From NCBI RefSeq assembly GCF_020523965.1, contig NZ_JAJAPX010000004.1, positions 248,001 through 312,000 of the forward strand: a stretch of 64,000 nucleotides of DNA, written 5' to 3'. The DNA comes from Neotamlana sargassicola (lineage in GTDB: Bacteria > Bacteroidota > Bacteroidia > Flavobacteriales > Flavobacteriaceae). The translations under genes and the position numbers were made by a program. Shown in pieces: positions 33,898 to 43,245 of the stretch. How positions within the stretch are numbered: position 1 is the first letter of the stretch; each line of letters opens with the position of its first letter. A model generated the notes under the pieces. The model made no database searches and was not told where the DNA came from. It saw nothing but the letters and a program-made list of their open reading frames with translations.

Positions 33898-35040
33898 ATG
33901 AATATTTTATTAATAGGAGAATTTAGTAGACTTCATAACTCATTAAAGGAAGGCCTACTAGCCTTAGGACATAAGGTAACAATAGTTGGAACTGGCGATG
34001 GCTTTAAAGACTATCCTGTAGATATTTATATTAAAAATGTTTTTTTTAAACATCGTTTTTTATTTTTTATCGCCAAACTTATCCATCGAATTACAGGTAT
34101 AAGTTTAATAAAAATTGAAAACAGCTACAGATACTACAAACTCTTACCTAAATTAAAAAACTATGATATTGTTCAACTAATAAACGAAAACAGCCTTAAA
34201 ACAAATCCTAGAGTTGAAATTTGGTTATTAAAAAAAATAATTAATCAGAATAAAAAAATATTTTTATTATCCTGTGGAGCAGACTACTCAAGCGTATCAT
34301 TCGCAAACAAGAAGCATTTAAAATATTCCATTCTTTCCCCTCTTGAAACGAACAAAAAATTAAGAAAAAAGTACCGTCCTATTTTACGTTACTTAAAACC
34401 TTCGTTTAAAAAACTACATCATTTCTTATTTGAAAATATTAACGGCGTAATAGCCACAGATTTAGATTATCATTTACCGCTATTAAACCATCCTAAATAT
34501 TTAGGACTAATCCCCAACCCAATTAATACTGATAAAATAAATTTTATTGAAAATACCGTTTCTAAAAAAATAAAAATCTTTCACGGCATAAACTTAGCAA
34601 ACTACGAAAAAAAAGGAAACTTGTTTTTTGATGAAGCTCTGGCCATTATAAAAGAAAAATACCCTGATGAAGTCGATATTATAATAACAAATAGCATTCC
34701 TTATAAAACCTACATTAACTTATATAACAATTGCAATGTGCTTCTAGACCAAATATACTCGTACGACCAAGGATACAATGCTTTGGAGGCCATGTGTAAG
34801 GGCAAAGTAGTTTTTACAGGCGCAGAAGAAGAATGGTTAGAATTTTACAAGGTACAACCCAACACAATTGCTATTAATACCATTCCTGATGCAAAAGAGA
34901 TTGCAAATAAATTAGAGTGGCTAATTCTAAATCCTGATAAGGTTAATGAAATTAGTAAAAACGCCCGTGCTTTTATTGAAAAAGAACATCATTACAAAAA
35001 AATTGCTCAAAAATATATTGATACTTGGAACCGGAACTAA
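33898..35040 (+). CDS. GT-B-fold glycosyltransferase, GT4-like
   Basis: The 380-residue protein begins MNILLIGEFSRLHNSLKEGL, the N-terminal Rossmann strand and loop of GT-B enzymes, and its C-terminal half has SYDQGYNALEAMCKGKVVFT followed by AEEEWLEFY, the donor-binding E-x7-E region in altered form. The middle is Lys/Asn-rich and diverged. It is a lone plus-strand gene between minus-strand genes of the cluster. It likely adds a sugar to the surface polysaccharide. Donor and acceptor are unknown. Confidence 0.72.
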   Translation: MNILLIGEFSRLHNSLKEGLLALGHKVTIVGTGDGFKDYPVDIYIKNVFFKHRFLFFIAKLIHRITGISLIKIENSYRYYKLLPKLKNYDIVQLINENSLKTNPRVEIWLLKKIINQNKKIFLLSCGADYSSVSFANKKHLKYSILSPLETNKKLRKKYRPILRYLKPSFKKLHHFLFENINGVIATDLDYHLPLLNHPKYLGLIPNPINTDKINFIENTVSKKIKIFHGINLANYEKKGNLFFDEALAIIKEKYPDEVDIIITNSIPYKTYINLYNNCNVLLDQIYSYDQGYNALEAMCKGKVVFTGAEEEWLEFYKVQPNTIAINTIPDAKEIANKLEWLILNPDKVNEISKNARAFIEKEHHYKKIAQKYIDTWNRN

Positions 35041-35080
35041 AAAAGTATTTTGAATTTATAAAGAAAAACACCGGTTATTT

Positions 35081-35827
35081 CTAAAAGTTTTTAATTTTTA
35101 AATTTTTATCCATTCTTTGTTGCTCTCCTTCCCAATTCCTTCTAATATTTCTTTTTAATAATTTTGCAGGAATGCCTCCCAATAGCACATTAGACCCTAA
35201 GTTTGTATAGTCTTTAGTACATAAAGTATTTGATGCGATTGAAGTATTTGTGCTCGTTTTTGTTCCTTTCATTATTGTAACTCTATTAGAGATAAAATTA
35301 AAATCTCCAATTTCTATGGGTTGCGTCATAGGGATATTCTCTCCAGTTTCTAAATCAATCATTTCATGAAAATTAGTATCAATAATTTGACATTCTGACC
35401 CCAATCTTGCATAATCTCCTAATTCAATTCTATTTGTACAAATAATTTTTCCCTTTGAAGCAACCGAAGACATATCTCCAAATTTACATGTAGCCTTAGC
35501 TCCTACAAACAAGAACACATCTTTACCTAATTGGCAATAATCTTTAAATACTAATTTACCTTTCACATTAATTTCAGTTAAGCCACAATTCGCTTTATTC
35601 TTTTCATAAGATTGCCCAATACCAATCATTCCTGTTTTAATAGGAGCTTCAATAATTACGTCGCCAGACAAATCAGTAATTTTGATAGGCCCATAAATAA
35701 CAACAGGCAGTTTTTTTGCAACACCTAAAGGAAACATTTTAAAATTAAAATATATTGTTTTAAGCCAATTAACAGAGTAATACAGCTTAACCTTATTTTT
35801 TAGTTTTCTCAAAACTATTCGAATCAT
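35081..35827 (-). CDS. Left-handed beta-helix (hexapeptide) acyltransferase
   Basis: The 248-residue protein shows irregular hexapeptide-type repeats (ELGDYARLGSECQIID, GDFNFISNRVTIMKGTKTS) and ends with SNVLLGGIPAKLLKR, the standard cap of the transferase hexapeptide family. Such enzymes O- or N-acetylate sugars using acetyl-CoA. In a cluster with FdtA- and FdtB-like enzymes it could acylate the 3-amino sugar (the FdtC/QdtC role), or O-acetylate the polymer. Its start overlaps the flippase stop by 4 bp. Confidence 0.8.
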   Translation of the reverse strand: MIRIVLRKLKNKVKLYYSVNWLKTIYFNFKMFPLGVAKKLPVVIYGPIKITDLSGDVIIEAPIKTGMIGIGQSYEKNKANCGLTEINVKGKLVFKDYCQLGKDVFLFVGAKATCKFGDMSSVASKGKIICTNRIELGDYARLGSECQIIDTNFHEMIDLETGENIPMTQPIEIGDFNFISNRVTIMKGTKTSTNTSIASNTLCTKDYTNLGSNVLLGGIPAKLLKRNIRRNWEGEQQRMDKNLKIKNF

Positions 35828-37302
35828 TTTTTTATCTTATTTTTTAATAAGGCTATTAAATTTAATTTTTTATCAAGATGATACACTGAAACTCCAATCG
35901 ACACCAGCAAAATTATAATTAAAACCAAAAATTTTAGAACAGGATTACCGATAAAAGTACTTAAATAAGCTACACCAGAAAGCACAAAACTTTGAGAAAA
36001 AATTATAATTACCTCTTTATTGAAAGTTATATGATATCGATATTTTAGCACTAAAGAAATTATAATGTAATGTATAATATAATAAACCACAAAACTAACA
36101 CCTAGCCCAAATAACCCATAAAAATTATACCCGTAAATATTTAAAATTAGCAGCAAGGTATTAAAACCAATAGCGGTTTTAATAAACACCTTAGAGTCGC
36201 CTTTTGCAATTATAACGTAGCCCTTGGACCAAGATAAAGCTTTAAATAAAGTTCCTAACAAGGCTAAGGAAACAAATGCAACAATTGGTAAAAACTCTTT
36301 CGAATAAAGCAACCTAATAATAATTTGAGCAAAAGCAATAAAAAATATCACTATTGGTGCCAAAAATAAAATAGCTATTAAAGCTTGCTGACTTACTTTT
36401 TCTTCAATTAACTTTTTATTATTTATGGTTTCGGATAGTCTTGGAAAGTAATCCTTACTCATGGCATTAAAAACAATACCAACATACGAATTAACAATTA
36501 CAATGGCTGCGTTATAAAACCCCACTTGCGTTAATCCTCCAACAGTAGTTATATACACTTGCATAACATAGGCCACCACTAAAGATATTAAACTGTTAAT
36601 ACTTAGCACCGCGCCAAGTTTAATCATAGCTTTACCTTTTGCAAAGGTTTTTAAGTAAGATTGTTTAGGTAACTTTAATCTCGTGAATCTTGAAAAGTAT
36701 GCTGAAATTATAAAAGTAACTAGCGAAACAAGTATAATTGATGGAACAATGCCTTTTAATTGAAAAAAATAATAACAAGGCACCACGATAATAACACTTG
36801 CTATACTGGCTATTAAATTTGAGAAAGCTAATTCTCGTAAGCGTCGTAATCCTTGAAAAACAGCTAAATTACCAACTGTTAACTGATTAAATAAAACCGC
36901 GATAGACAACCAAAAAAAAGAAAAAACATAGTTAGCATTACCGAACGTTAAATCGCTTAAAAACCCAGATAGAAAAATAGTTGTTAAAGCACCTAAAAGG
37001 CCTGTAAACCATAAAATACGCTTTAACGTAAAAATAATGCCGTTAACTTTATTGGTATCACCTTCTTTATTCGCATAAGCAATGTCTTTAACCGCACTCG
37101 TGTCTAGCCCTATTTTAGAAATTCCAGAAATTAAATTTATAACCGCATTAAGCGCACCCAAAATACCAATTCCTACAGGGCCAATAAAAATAGCTGCAAA
37201 TTTAGATCGAGCTGCAGATGCTATGATATTTAGCAACTGAACGCTACTAAAAAGAGATGTTGACGCAAATACTTGTCTGTATGATTTTTGAGTGTTTTGC
37301 AT
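35824..37302 (-). CDS. Polysaccharide flippase (Wzx-type, MOP superfamily), first of two
   Basis: The 492-residue protein has about 12-14 membrane helices and the start of Wzx/RfbX proteins: FASTSLFSSVQLLNIIASAA, followed by SKFAAIFIGPVGIGILGALN. Such proteins move undecaprenyl-diphosphate-linked repeat units to the periplasmic leaflet. It lies 45 bp downstream of the DegT aminotransferase gene and overlaps the hexapeptide acyltransferase gene by 4 bp. A second protein of the same superfamily is encoded 2.1 kb upstream in the same direction. Confidence 0.88.
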   Translation of the reverse strand: MQNTQKSYRQVFASTSLFSSVQLLNIIASAARSKFAAIFIGPVGIGILGALNAVINLISGISKIGLDTSAVKDIAYANKEGDTNKVNGIIFTLKRILWFTGLLGALTTIFLSGFLSDLTFGNANYVFSFFWLSIAVLFNQLTVGNLAVFQGLRRLRELAFSNLIASIASVIIVVPCYYFFQLKGIVPSIILVSLVTFIISAYFSRFTRLKLPKQSYLKTFAKGKAMIKLGAVLSINSLISLVVAYVMQVYITTVGGLTQVGFYNAAIVIVNSYVGIVFNAMSKDYFPRLSETINNKKLIEEKVSQQALIAILFLAPIVIFFIAFAQIIIRLLYSKEFLPIVAFVSLALLGTLFKALSWSKGYVIIAKGDSKVFIKTAIGFNTLLLILNIYGYNFYGLFGLGVSFVVYYIIHYIIISLVLKYRYHITFNKEVIIIFSQSFVLSGVAYLSTFIGNPVLKFLVLIIILLVSIGVSVYHLDKKLNLIALLKNKIKK

Positions 37303-37346
37303 AAAAAACCTAAAAAATTTAATATTTACGTTAAAAAGCTATTTAA

Positions 37347-38444
37347 TTAATACAAATTGATGGTGTTTACAATAATTCCCTGTTCTTTCGCATTTAACAA
37401 AGGGTTTATAGGAATACTAACAATATATTTATGTAATTGTTCGGTTATAGGTAATTTTAAATGAGCATACGCTTTTAAAGCCTTTTGTTTATGTAAAGGT
37501 ACAGGGTAATGTATGTTCGTTTCTACTCCATTTTGCAATAAAAAAGCTCTAAACTTTTCTTGATCCTTAACCTTAACTACGAATTGATGAAATACATGAT
37601 CTTCTTTTCCAGAGTAATAAGGTAATTCTACTTTGTTGTTTTTAATATTCGCTATAAAACATTTTGCTATCGCCCTTCTTTTCTCATTATCGGCATCTAG
37701 CTGTTTTAATTTTACGCTTAAAAATGACGCCTGAATTTCATCTAATCTAGAATTTACTCCCACAAAATCACTCACATACTTTTGAGTTGTACCATAATTT
37801 CTTAACTTAAAAATGGTTTCTGCTAATTTTTTATCGTTCGATGTTACGCAGCCTCCATCTCCCAAGGCGCCTAAATTTTTAGTAGGATAAAAACTAAAGG
37901 CTGCAGCATGACCAAAACTTCCTGCTTTAATGCCATTTTTTACTGCGCCATGAGCTTGGGCCGCATCTTCAACAATAATTAAATTATGCTTTTTTGAAAT
38001 ATCTCTAAACAAATCAACGTCAACCATTTGTCCGTAAAGATGCACGGCTAATATGGCTTTAGTTTTATTAGTTATTGCTTGCTTTATACTTGTAACGCTA
38101 ATGTTAAACGTACTAGGATTTGGTTCTACTAAAACAGGCTTTAAGCCAGCATTTAAAACACCAAGAACACAAGCAATATAAGTGTTTGCCGGAACTATAA
38201 CTTCGTCGTTATCCTTTAACTTACCTAAAATTTTATAAGCTTTAAATATTAACGTAATAGCATCAAGCCCGTTTGCAGTGCCTATACTGTATTTTGTACC
38301 GCAAAACTTAGCAAATTCCTTTTCAAAGTGAGAGACCTTATCGCCTAAAATATACTGTCCAGAGTTTAAAAACGACTTAAAAACATCGTTAAAATCGGCT
38401 TCATAGGCTGCATTTATTTTTTTTAAGTCTAAAAACTTAATCAT
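37347..38444 (-). CDS. DegT/DnrJ/EryC1/StrS aminotransferase (FdtB/WecE-like)
   Basis: The 365-residue PLP enzyme has [20 protein letters not shown], the cofactor region [10 protein letters not shown] (Asp160) and the Schiff-base Lys189 in [15 protein letters not shown]. Family members transaminate keto sugar nucleotides. With an FdtA-type ketoisomerase in the cluster, the expected product is dTDP-3-amino-3,6-dideoxyhexose (FdtB/QdtB role). It overlaps the acetyltransferase-like gene upstream by 4 bp (ATGA) and so is translationally coupled. rmlA and rmlB, needed for the precursor, are not in this window. Confidence 0.9.
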   Translation of the reverse strand: MIKFLDLKKINAAYEADFNDVFKSFLNSGQYILGDKVSHFEKEFAKFCGTKYSIGTANGLDAITLIFKAYKILGKLKDNDEVIVPANTYIACVLGVLNAGLKPVLVEPNPSTFNISVTSIKQAITNKTKAILAVHLYGQMVDVDLFRDISKKHNLIIVEDAAQAHGAVKNGIKAGSFGHAAAFSFYPTKNLGALGDGGCVTSNDKKLAETIFKLRNYGTTQKYVSDFVGVNSRLDEIQASFLSVKLKQLDADNEKRRAIAKCFIANIKNNKVELPYYSGKEDHVFHQFVVKVKDQEKFRAFLLQNGVETNIHYPVPLHKQKALKAYAHLKLPITEQLHKYIVSIPINPLLNAKEQGIIVNTINLY

Positions 38445-39418
38445 TGCATTACAGAGTTTAACAATTTGTAATTAGCCGTTTTAACAGAAAAAACTTCCTG
38501 CACCACTGTGCGAGCTCCAAAACCTTCTTTCCAAAATTGAAGTCCTTTATTTACAGCTCTACCATGGTTTGCGTTAGAGGAACCAAAATCAAAAAATGAT
38601 TTATCTACAAAAACATCATTTATTAATTTCTCGAATAAAAAATCTAAACTTCCTAAGGTGTTTTTATCCAAATTTCCTGAAATATATTGACAATGCGCCA
38701 CATTTTTAGTAATAAACATGGTTGTTCCTGCAACTAAAGCGCCTTCGTGATACACGTTATATTGTTTTATGTTCTCTGGAAAATGGTTGTGCAATTGTTT
38801 AATTTCATCTAAACTATGCACAGGTAATGCACCATGTTTTCTATTTAAATTTGGTATTAAAATGTTATTCCAAAACGCATCAAGATCACTAGATTCCTCA
38901 ACCTTTAAATTATGTTTAACACCGCGCTTTACGCCTTCTAGCCTGTTATTAGAAATAGCTATTTTATGACGCTGGTTAACTACCGATAAACTTTCCTTTT
39001 TAACTAACTCTGCCTGAAGTAAAAACAACAAATAACTCAACTCGTCATTAGGTAAATCACAATAAATTAAAGGCATTAGTTTAATTTCTAAATGACTAAT
39101 ATTTTCGCTATTTAAAAACGCTAGCAAACTAGAAAACACCTCTAAAACTTCATTAAATTTAACATCGCTTTTTAAAACAAGACCTCCATATGTTAAACCT
39201 TGATGCGAATAAACCGTATGTGAATTTCGATTTGCCGGAAGCAATGCTACCAACGTATTTTTTTTAAAAACCATTAATGAAAAATCGGTAAACCTATCCG
39301 CATGATATTCCATAAAATTTCTATGAAATAAAAAGGTTGCATTTTTACTGTTGCGTATAAAGTTATTCCATACATCAAAATAATTTGAATGGTACTTTAT
39401 TACAGTAAAATTATTCAT
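38441..39418 (-). CDS. GNAT/FemAB-like acyltransferase
   Basis: The 325-residue protein has the double-GNAT layout of FemAB-like proteins: [20 protein letters not shown] near the N-terminus and a C-terminal [20 protein letters not shown]...[16 protein letters not shown] (motif of the acetyl-CoA or aminoacyl-binding half). It sits between a WzxE-like flippase and a DegT aminotransferase, a gene order common in Bacteroidota amino-sugar glycan clusters, so transfer of an acyl or aminoacyl group to the new amino group is plausible. The catalytic details cannot be read from sequence. Confidence 0.75.
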   Translation of the reverse strand: MNNFTVIKYHSNYFDVWNNFIRNSKNATFLFHRNFMEYHADRFTDFSLMVFKKNTLVALLPANRNSHTVYSHQGLTYGGLVLKSDVKFNEVLEVFSSLLAFLNSENISHLEIKLMPLIYCDLPNDELSYLLFLLQAELVKKESLSVVNQRHKIAISNNRLEGVKRGVKHNLKVEESSDLDAFWNNILIPNLNRKHGALPVHSLDEIKQLHNHFPENIKQYNVYHEGALVAGTTMFITKNVAHCQYISGNLDKNTLGSLDFLFEKLINDVFVDKSFFDFGSSNANHGRAVNKGLQFWKEGFGARTVVQEVFSVKTANYKLLNSVMQ

Positions 39419-39448
39419 AAAAATAGTAAGTTAATGGTTTTAAAACTT

Positions 39449-40759
39449 TTATAACTCTTCAATATTATCATTATCTAATCCAAAAAACGAACTACTAAAA
39501 ATAAGCAATATCATACCGTAATACATAGCATAACTAACAAAATGAGCGACTACCACACCTTTAACTCCTCCAAGCAGATTAACAAAATACACACTGGTAA
39601 TGTAAAGTATTACAATTAAAAAAGCTTCTGTTAAAACATAGTGCCAAAACATTTTTTTGGCCAAAAATTGATAAGCAATAATTATAGAAAGTACTTTAAT
39701 AAAATCGCCCAAAAGTTGCCAAAAGAACAAGTCTTCTACAGGCAGAAATTCTTCCGTAAAAACAGCTAAAATAATATATTTTTTAAGTAAAAATATAAGC
39801 ACTAATCCTAAAGTAAGAAAGGGCACAATTGTTTTATAAAAATGCCAAACTTCTTTTTTAAACGCTTTGGTTGTTTTTATTTCAGAAAAGCGAGGCAACA
39901 AATAAAGTGATATTAAAGAGCTAACAAACATTAAGTAATATTTCGAGAGACGCGTTATAGCTTCCCAAAACCCTGCCTCCTTATAACCTACATTATCAAT
40001 AATATAAGAGCGTATAGCAATAGTTACCAAAGGCAATAACACCGCAGGAAACAAAGCCATTACAGCATAAGAACTCATTTTTTTATACATTTTAAAGCTC
40101 ACTGCTTTCACCTGTATATTTGGCAACATACTCCTTCTGTTAATAATACCTACGAGCGTTATTAAAAAAATAATCGACTCTGCAATTACTACAGAAATTA
40201 AAGCCCCTTTTAGTTTTTCTTGATAGATTAAAATTAAGGCAATACTCACGCTTAGTATTTGCCCTATAATATTAATAATAATAAGAATTTTATACTTTGA
40301 AAACCCATTCATTATAGAAAACGAGAACATATTTAAAGCATAAAAAGGTAAGGCTATGGCAAATATTTTTATTATATAACCATAATCATTATAACTCGGA
40401 AAAATAATGGCGTTTATCCATTCTGAAGCAAAATAACAGAAACAGGCCACTATAATTGTAGAAATAAACCCAAAATAATATGCTGTAGAAAGTGTTTTGG
40501 TAAGGGACTTGGCATTTTCTTTAAAAACCGAAATATATTGTACAACACCCTTATACAACCCTTGAGTTGCTATGGTTTGAAATGCTGCCACAAAATTTCG
40601 TAAGTTTCCAATAAGTGCCAAACCAAATGGTCCAACCATTACGGCAATAGCTTTCGAGGTTAGCAGGCCCGCTATTATTCTGGTAATTATAGAAACCATT
40701 TGTAGCGAAGCTATTTTTACTAAAACTTTATCGTTTATATAGGCTATTAATTTTCTCAA
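39449..40759 (-). CDS. O-antigen translocase (WzxE-like), second flippase
   Basis: The 436-residue protein has about 12 membrane helices and the conserved translocase start IIAGLLTSKAIAVMVGPFGL, with ALIGNLRNF immediately after. This form is closest to WzxE-type lipid III flippases. It heads the minus-strand run (translocase, GNAT, DegT, flippase, hexapeptide acyltransferase), with gaps of 31, -4, 45 and -4 bp. Having two flippases in one run suggests two lipid-linked units or a subdivided task. The 159-bp region upstream holds no further gene. Confidence 0.88.
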   Translation of the reverse strand: MRKLIAYINDKVLVKIASLQMVSIITRIIAGLLTSKAIAVMVGPFGLALIGNLRNFVAAFQTIATQGLYKGVVQYISVFKENAKSLTKTLSTAYYFGFISTIIVACFCYFASEWINAIIFPSYNDYGYIIKIFAIALPFYALNMFSFSIMNGFSKYKILIIINIIGQILSVSIALILIYQEKLKGALISVVIAESIIFLITLVGIINRRSMLPNIQVKAVSFKMYKKMSSYAVMALFPAVLLPLVTIAIRSYIIDNVGYKEAGFWEAITRLSKYYLMFVSSLISLYLLPRFSEIKTTKAFKKEVWHFYKTIVPFLTLGLVLIFLLKKYIILAVFTEEFLPVEDLFFWQLLGDFIKVLSIIIAYQFLAKKMFWHYVLTEAFLIVILYITSVYFVNLLGGVKGVVVAHFVSYAMYYGMILLIFSSSFFGLDNDNIEEL

Positions 40760-40918
40760 TTAATAATTTTTGGTTTGGTCGGTTAATTTTATAACGTAAT
40801 TATTAACCTAATATTCTAAATGTAAACAATACAATGCAGCTAAATATACAAATCATTTAGATTTATCATAATTTTATACCTATGAGATAACCAAGTTTCC
40901 GATAAAAAGCAGATATTT

Positions 40919-41146
40919 TTACTTTTTAACGATGTAATATAAATTAATGAAAAAAATGGCCAAATTCGTAATAATAATTGGCTTAGAAAGTGGTGTAAGT
41001 AAAAAACCATAGCATACAAATAGTAAACATCCTATACAGTTTACAATTCGTAAACGGGTAACCGCTTTCATTAAAAACGAAGTTAAAACAGTAGCAGTGG
41101 CTAGATAACCTAGCCACTCTACCCAATGTATTCCCAAAAAGTCCAT
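40919..41146 (-). CDS. Small YgjV-like (MtN3/SWEET-related) membrane protein
   Basis: The 75-residue protein has three membrane helices (about 10-26, 32-49, 55-72), with VEWLGYLATATVLTSFLMKA, RLRIVNCIGCLLFVCYGFLL and ITNLAIFFINLYYIVKK. The order and the central NCIGCLLFVCYG resemble the YgjV/SemiSWEET group. Its function in bacteria is uncertain. It lies 7 bp downstream of typA and is probably read through from it. Confidence 0.65.
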   Translation of the reverse strand: MDFLGIHWVEWLGYLATATVLTSFLMKAVTRLRIVNCIGCLLFVCYGFLLTPLSKPIIITNLAIFFINLYYIVKK

Positions 41147-41153
41147 ATATTAA

Positions 41154-42953
41154 TTAAATAGACTTATTACGTTTTCTATCTACTTCTTTTAAGTATATTT
41201 TACGTAAACGTAAGTGGTTTGGTGTTACCTCTACGTATTCGTCTTTTTGTATGTATTCTAAAGCTTCTTCTAAAGAGAATTTAATTGCAGGAACAATTTT
41301 AGCTTTATCATCGGCACCTGCACTACGTACGTTACTTAACTTTTTAGTTTTAGTTACGTTAACCGTCATATCGTCTTGACGCGAGTTTTCACCAATTACC
41401 TGTCCTTCATAAATATCTTCACCCGGATCTATAAAAAACTTACCTCTATCTTGTAATTTATCAATAGAATAAGGAATTGCTGTACCATTTTCCATAGATA
41501 CTAACGACCCATTTTGGCGCTCAGGAATACCACCTTTTAATGGTTGATACTCTTTAAAACGGTGTGCCATAATAGCCTCACCAGCAGTTGCTGTAAGTAA
41601 TTGGTTACGTAAACCAATAATACCACGCGATGGTACAATAAATTCGCAAACCATACGCTCACCTTTAGCTTCCATACTGGTCATTTCACCTTTACGCATC
41701 GTTACTAACTCTACCGCTTTACCCGAAACGTTTTCTGGCAAATCAATAGTCATTTCTTCAACAGGCTCACATTTTACACCATCAATTTCTTTTATAATTA
41801 CTTGCGGTTGTCCAATCTGTAGTTCGTAACCTTCACGACGCATGGTTTCAATTAAAACCGATAAGTGTAATACACCACGACCAAAAACCATAAATTTATC
41901 GGCACTATCTGTTTCTTCAACACGTAAAGCTAAGTTTTTCTCAAGTTCTTTGGTTAAACGCTCTTTAATATGTCTAGAGGTTACAAACTTTCCGTCTTTA
42001 CCAAAAAACGGCGAATCGTTAATTGTAAAAAGCATACTCATTGTAGGCTCATCAATGGCAATGGTTTTTAAACCTTCAGGGTTTTCAAAATCGGCAACAG
42101 TATCACCAATTTCAAAACCATCTAAACCAACAATAGCACAAATATCACCTGTTTGTACTTCATCAACTTTAATTCTTCCTAAACCTTCAAAAACGTGTAA
42201 TTCTTTAATTCTATTTTTAACCATAGAACCATCACGCTTCACTAAAGTAATTTGTTGATTAACCTTTAATTCACCACGCGTTAAACGCCCAATAGCAATA
42301 CGTCCTGTAAAGCTAGAAAAGTCTAACGAAGTAATAAGCATTTGGGTTGTTCCTTCTTCAATTTTAGGTTCTGGAATATGCTCAATTACCATATCAAGTA
42401 ATGGCTCAATATTTTCAGTTGGCTTTTGCCAATCTTCGCTCATCCAGTTATTTTTAGCACTACCATAAACCGTTGGGAAATCTAACTGCCACTCCTCTGC
42501 CCCAAGCTCGAACATTAAATCGAATACTTTTTCATGCACCTCATCTGGCGTACAGTTTTCTTTATCAACTTTATTTACAACCACGCAAGGTTTTAAACCT
42601 AAATCAATCGCTTTTTGTAACACAAAACGCGTTTGTGGCATTGGCCCTTCAAAAGCATCAACTAACAATAACACACCATCAGCCATATTTAAAACACGTT
42701 CAACTTCTCCACCAAAATCGGCGTGACCAGGCGTATCAATAATATTAATTTTAGTGTCTTTATATTTAACCGATACGTTTTTAGAAGTAATTGTTATTCC
42801 TCTTTCACGCTCTAAATCGTTATTATCTAAAATTAAATCGCCAGTATTTTCATTTTCTCTAAATAACTGACAGTGATACATAATTTTATCAACCAAAGTT
42901 GTTTTACCGTGGTCAACGTGTGCAATAATTGCAATGTTTTTTATAGTAGCCAT
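41154..42953 (-). CDS. typA: Translational GTPase TypA/BipA
   Basis: The 599-residue protein is full length. It starts MATIKNIAIIAHVDHGKTTL with the P-loop at 11-18, then GITI (G2), DTPGHADF (G3) and NKVD (G4), followed by EF-G-like domains and the TypA-specific C-terminal domain (VKTKKLSNVRSAGADDK-type region near 550). BipA binds the 70S ribosome and helps 50S assembly and stress or cold growth. A good promoter precedes it. Its terminal KEVDRKRNKSI ends 7 bp before the YgjV-like gene. Confidence 0.96.
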   Translation of the reverse strand: MATIKNIAIIAHVDHGKTTLVDKIMYHCQLFRENENTGDLILDNNDLERERGITITSKNVSVKYKDTKINIIDTPGHADFGGEVERVLNMADGVLLLVDAFEGPMPQTRFVLQKAIDLGLKPCVVVNKVDKENCTPDEVHEKVFDLMFELGAEEWQLDFPTVYGSAKNNWMSEDWQKPTENIEPLLDMVIEHIPEPKIEEGTTQMLITSLDFSSFTGRIAIGRLTRGELKVNQQITLVKRDGSMVKNRIKELHVFEGLGRIKVDEVQTGDICAIVGLDGFEIGDTVADFENPEGLKTIAIDEPTMSMLFTINDSPFFGKDGKFVTSRHIKERLTKELEKNLALRVEETDSADKFMVFGRGVLHLSVLIETMRREGYELQIGQPQVIIKEIDGVKCEPVEEMTIDLPENVSGKAVELVTMRKGEMTSMEAKGERMVCEFIVPSRGIIGLRNQLLTATAGEAIMAHRFKEYQPLKGGIPERQNGSLVSMENGTAIPYSIDKLQDRGKFFIDPGEDIYEGQVIGENSRQDDMTVNVTKTKKLSNVRSAGADDKAKIVPAIKFSLEEALEYIQKDEYVEVTPNHLRLRKIYLKEVDRKRNKSI

Positions 42954-42975
42954 AATAGTGCTTATTTTAAGGGCG

Positions 42976-43005
42976 CAAAGGTAGTTATAAATTATCGATA
43001 TTCAA
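42976..43005 (-). promoter_or_regulatory. Predicted typA promoter
   Basis: On the minus strand TTG (43003-43005), a 19-nt spacer and TACCTTTG (42976-42983) match the Bacteroidota consensus exactly. Predicted start of transcription is about 15 nt before the ATG at 42953. Confidence 0.75.
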
Positions 43006-43021
43006 CACATTTTTTTTATTT

Positions 43022-43150
43022 GGGCATTACCCTTTGCAACCCACAAACAGTTTAACCTAACACAATGTTTATTAATAGGTTGCAAAGGGTCGCGCTTTCA
43101 CTACTCGCGCTCTGCGAGGCGCTCAAACATGCCGTTCAATCGCTAATGCG
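43022..43150 (+). repeat. Dispersed structured repeat, copy C (long-hairpin form)
   Basis: The 129-bp element has the family ends GGGCATTACCC and CGCTAATGC. The hairpin after the left end is greatly extended: ACCCTTTGCAACC (43029-43041) pairs perfectly with GGTTGCAAAGGGT (43078-43090) around a 36-nt loop. The core GTCGCGCTTTC...TACTCGC follows. It lies between the divergent typA and kdsA genes, upstream of both promoters. Confidence 0.78.
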
Positions 43151-43214
43151 CATATTTGCCAAGGTAAATTTCTTAAATCGTAAAATCGAACCTATTAAAT
43201 TCGGGCATTAGTAG

Positions 43215-43222
43215 TATCTTTG
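43215..43222 (+). promoter_or_regulatory. Predicted -7 box of kdsA
   Basis: TATCTTTG matches TAnnTTTG exactly and is 23 nt before the ATG at 43246. I find no good TTG about 20 nt upstream. Confidence 0.5.
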
Positions 43223-43245
43223 TTCTATTAAATTTTAAATTGCAC

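Noticed and set aside
35041-35080. A terminator between the convergent glycosyltransferase and acyltransferase genes
   Set aside because: Only a short ACCGGT palindrome and AT-rich runs are present, with no convincing stem-loop.
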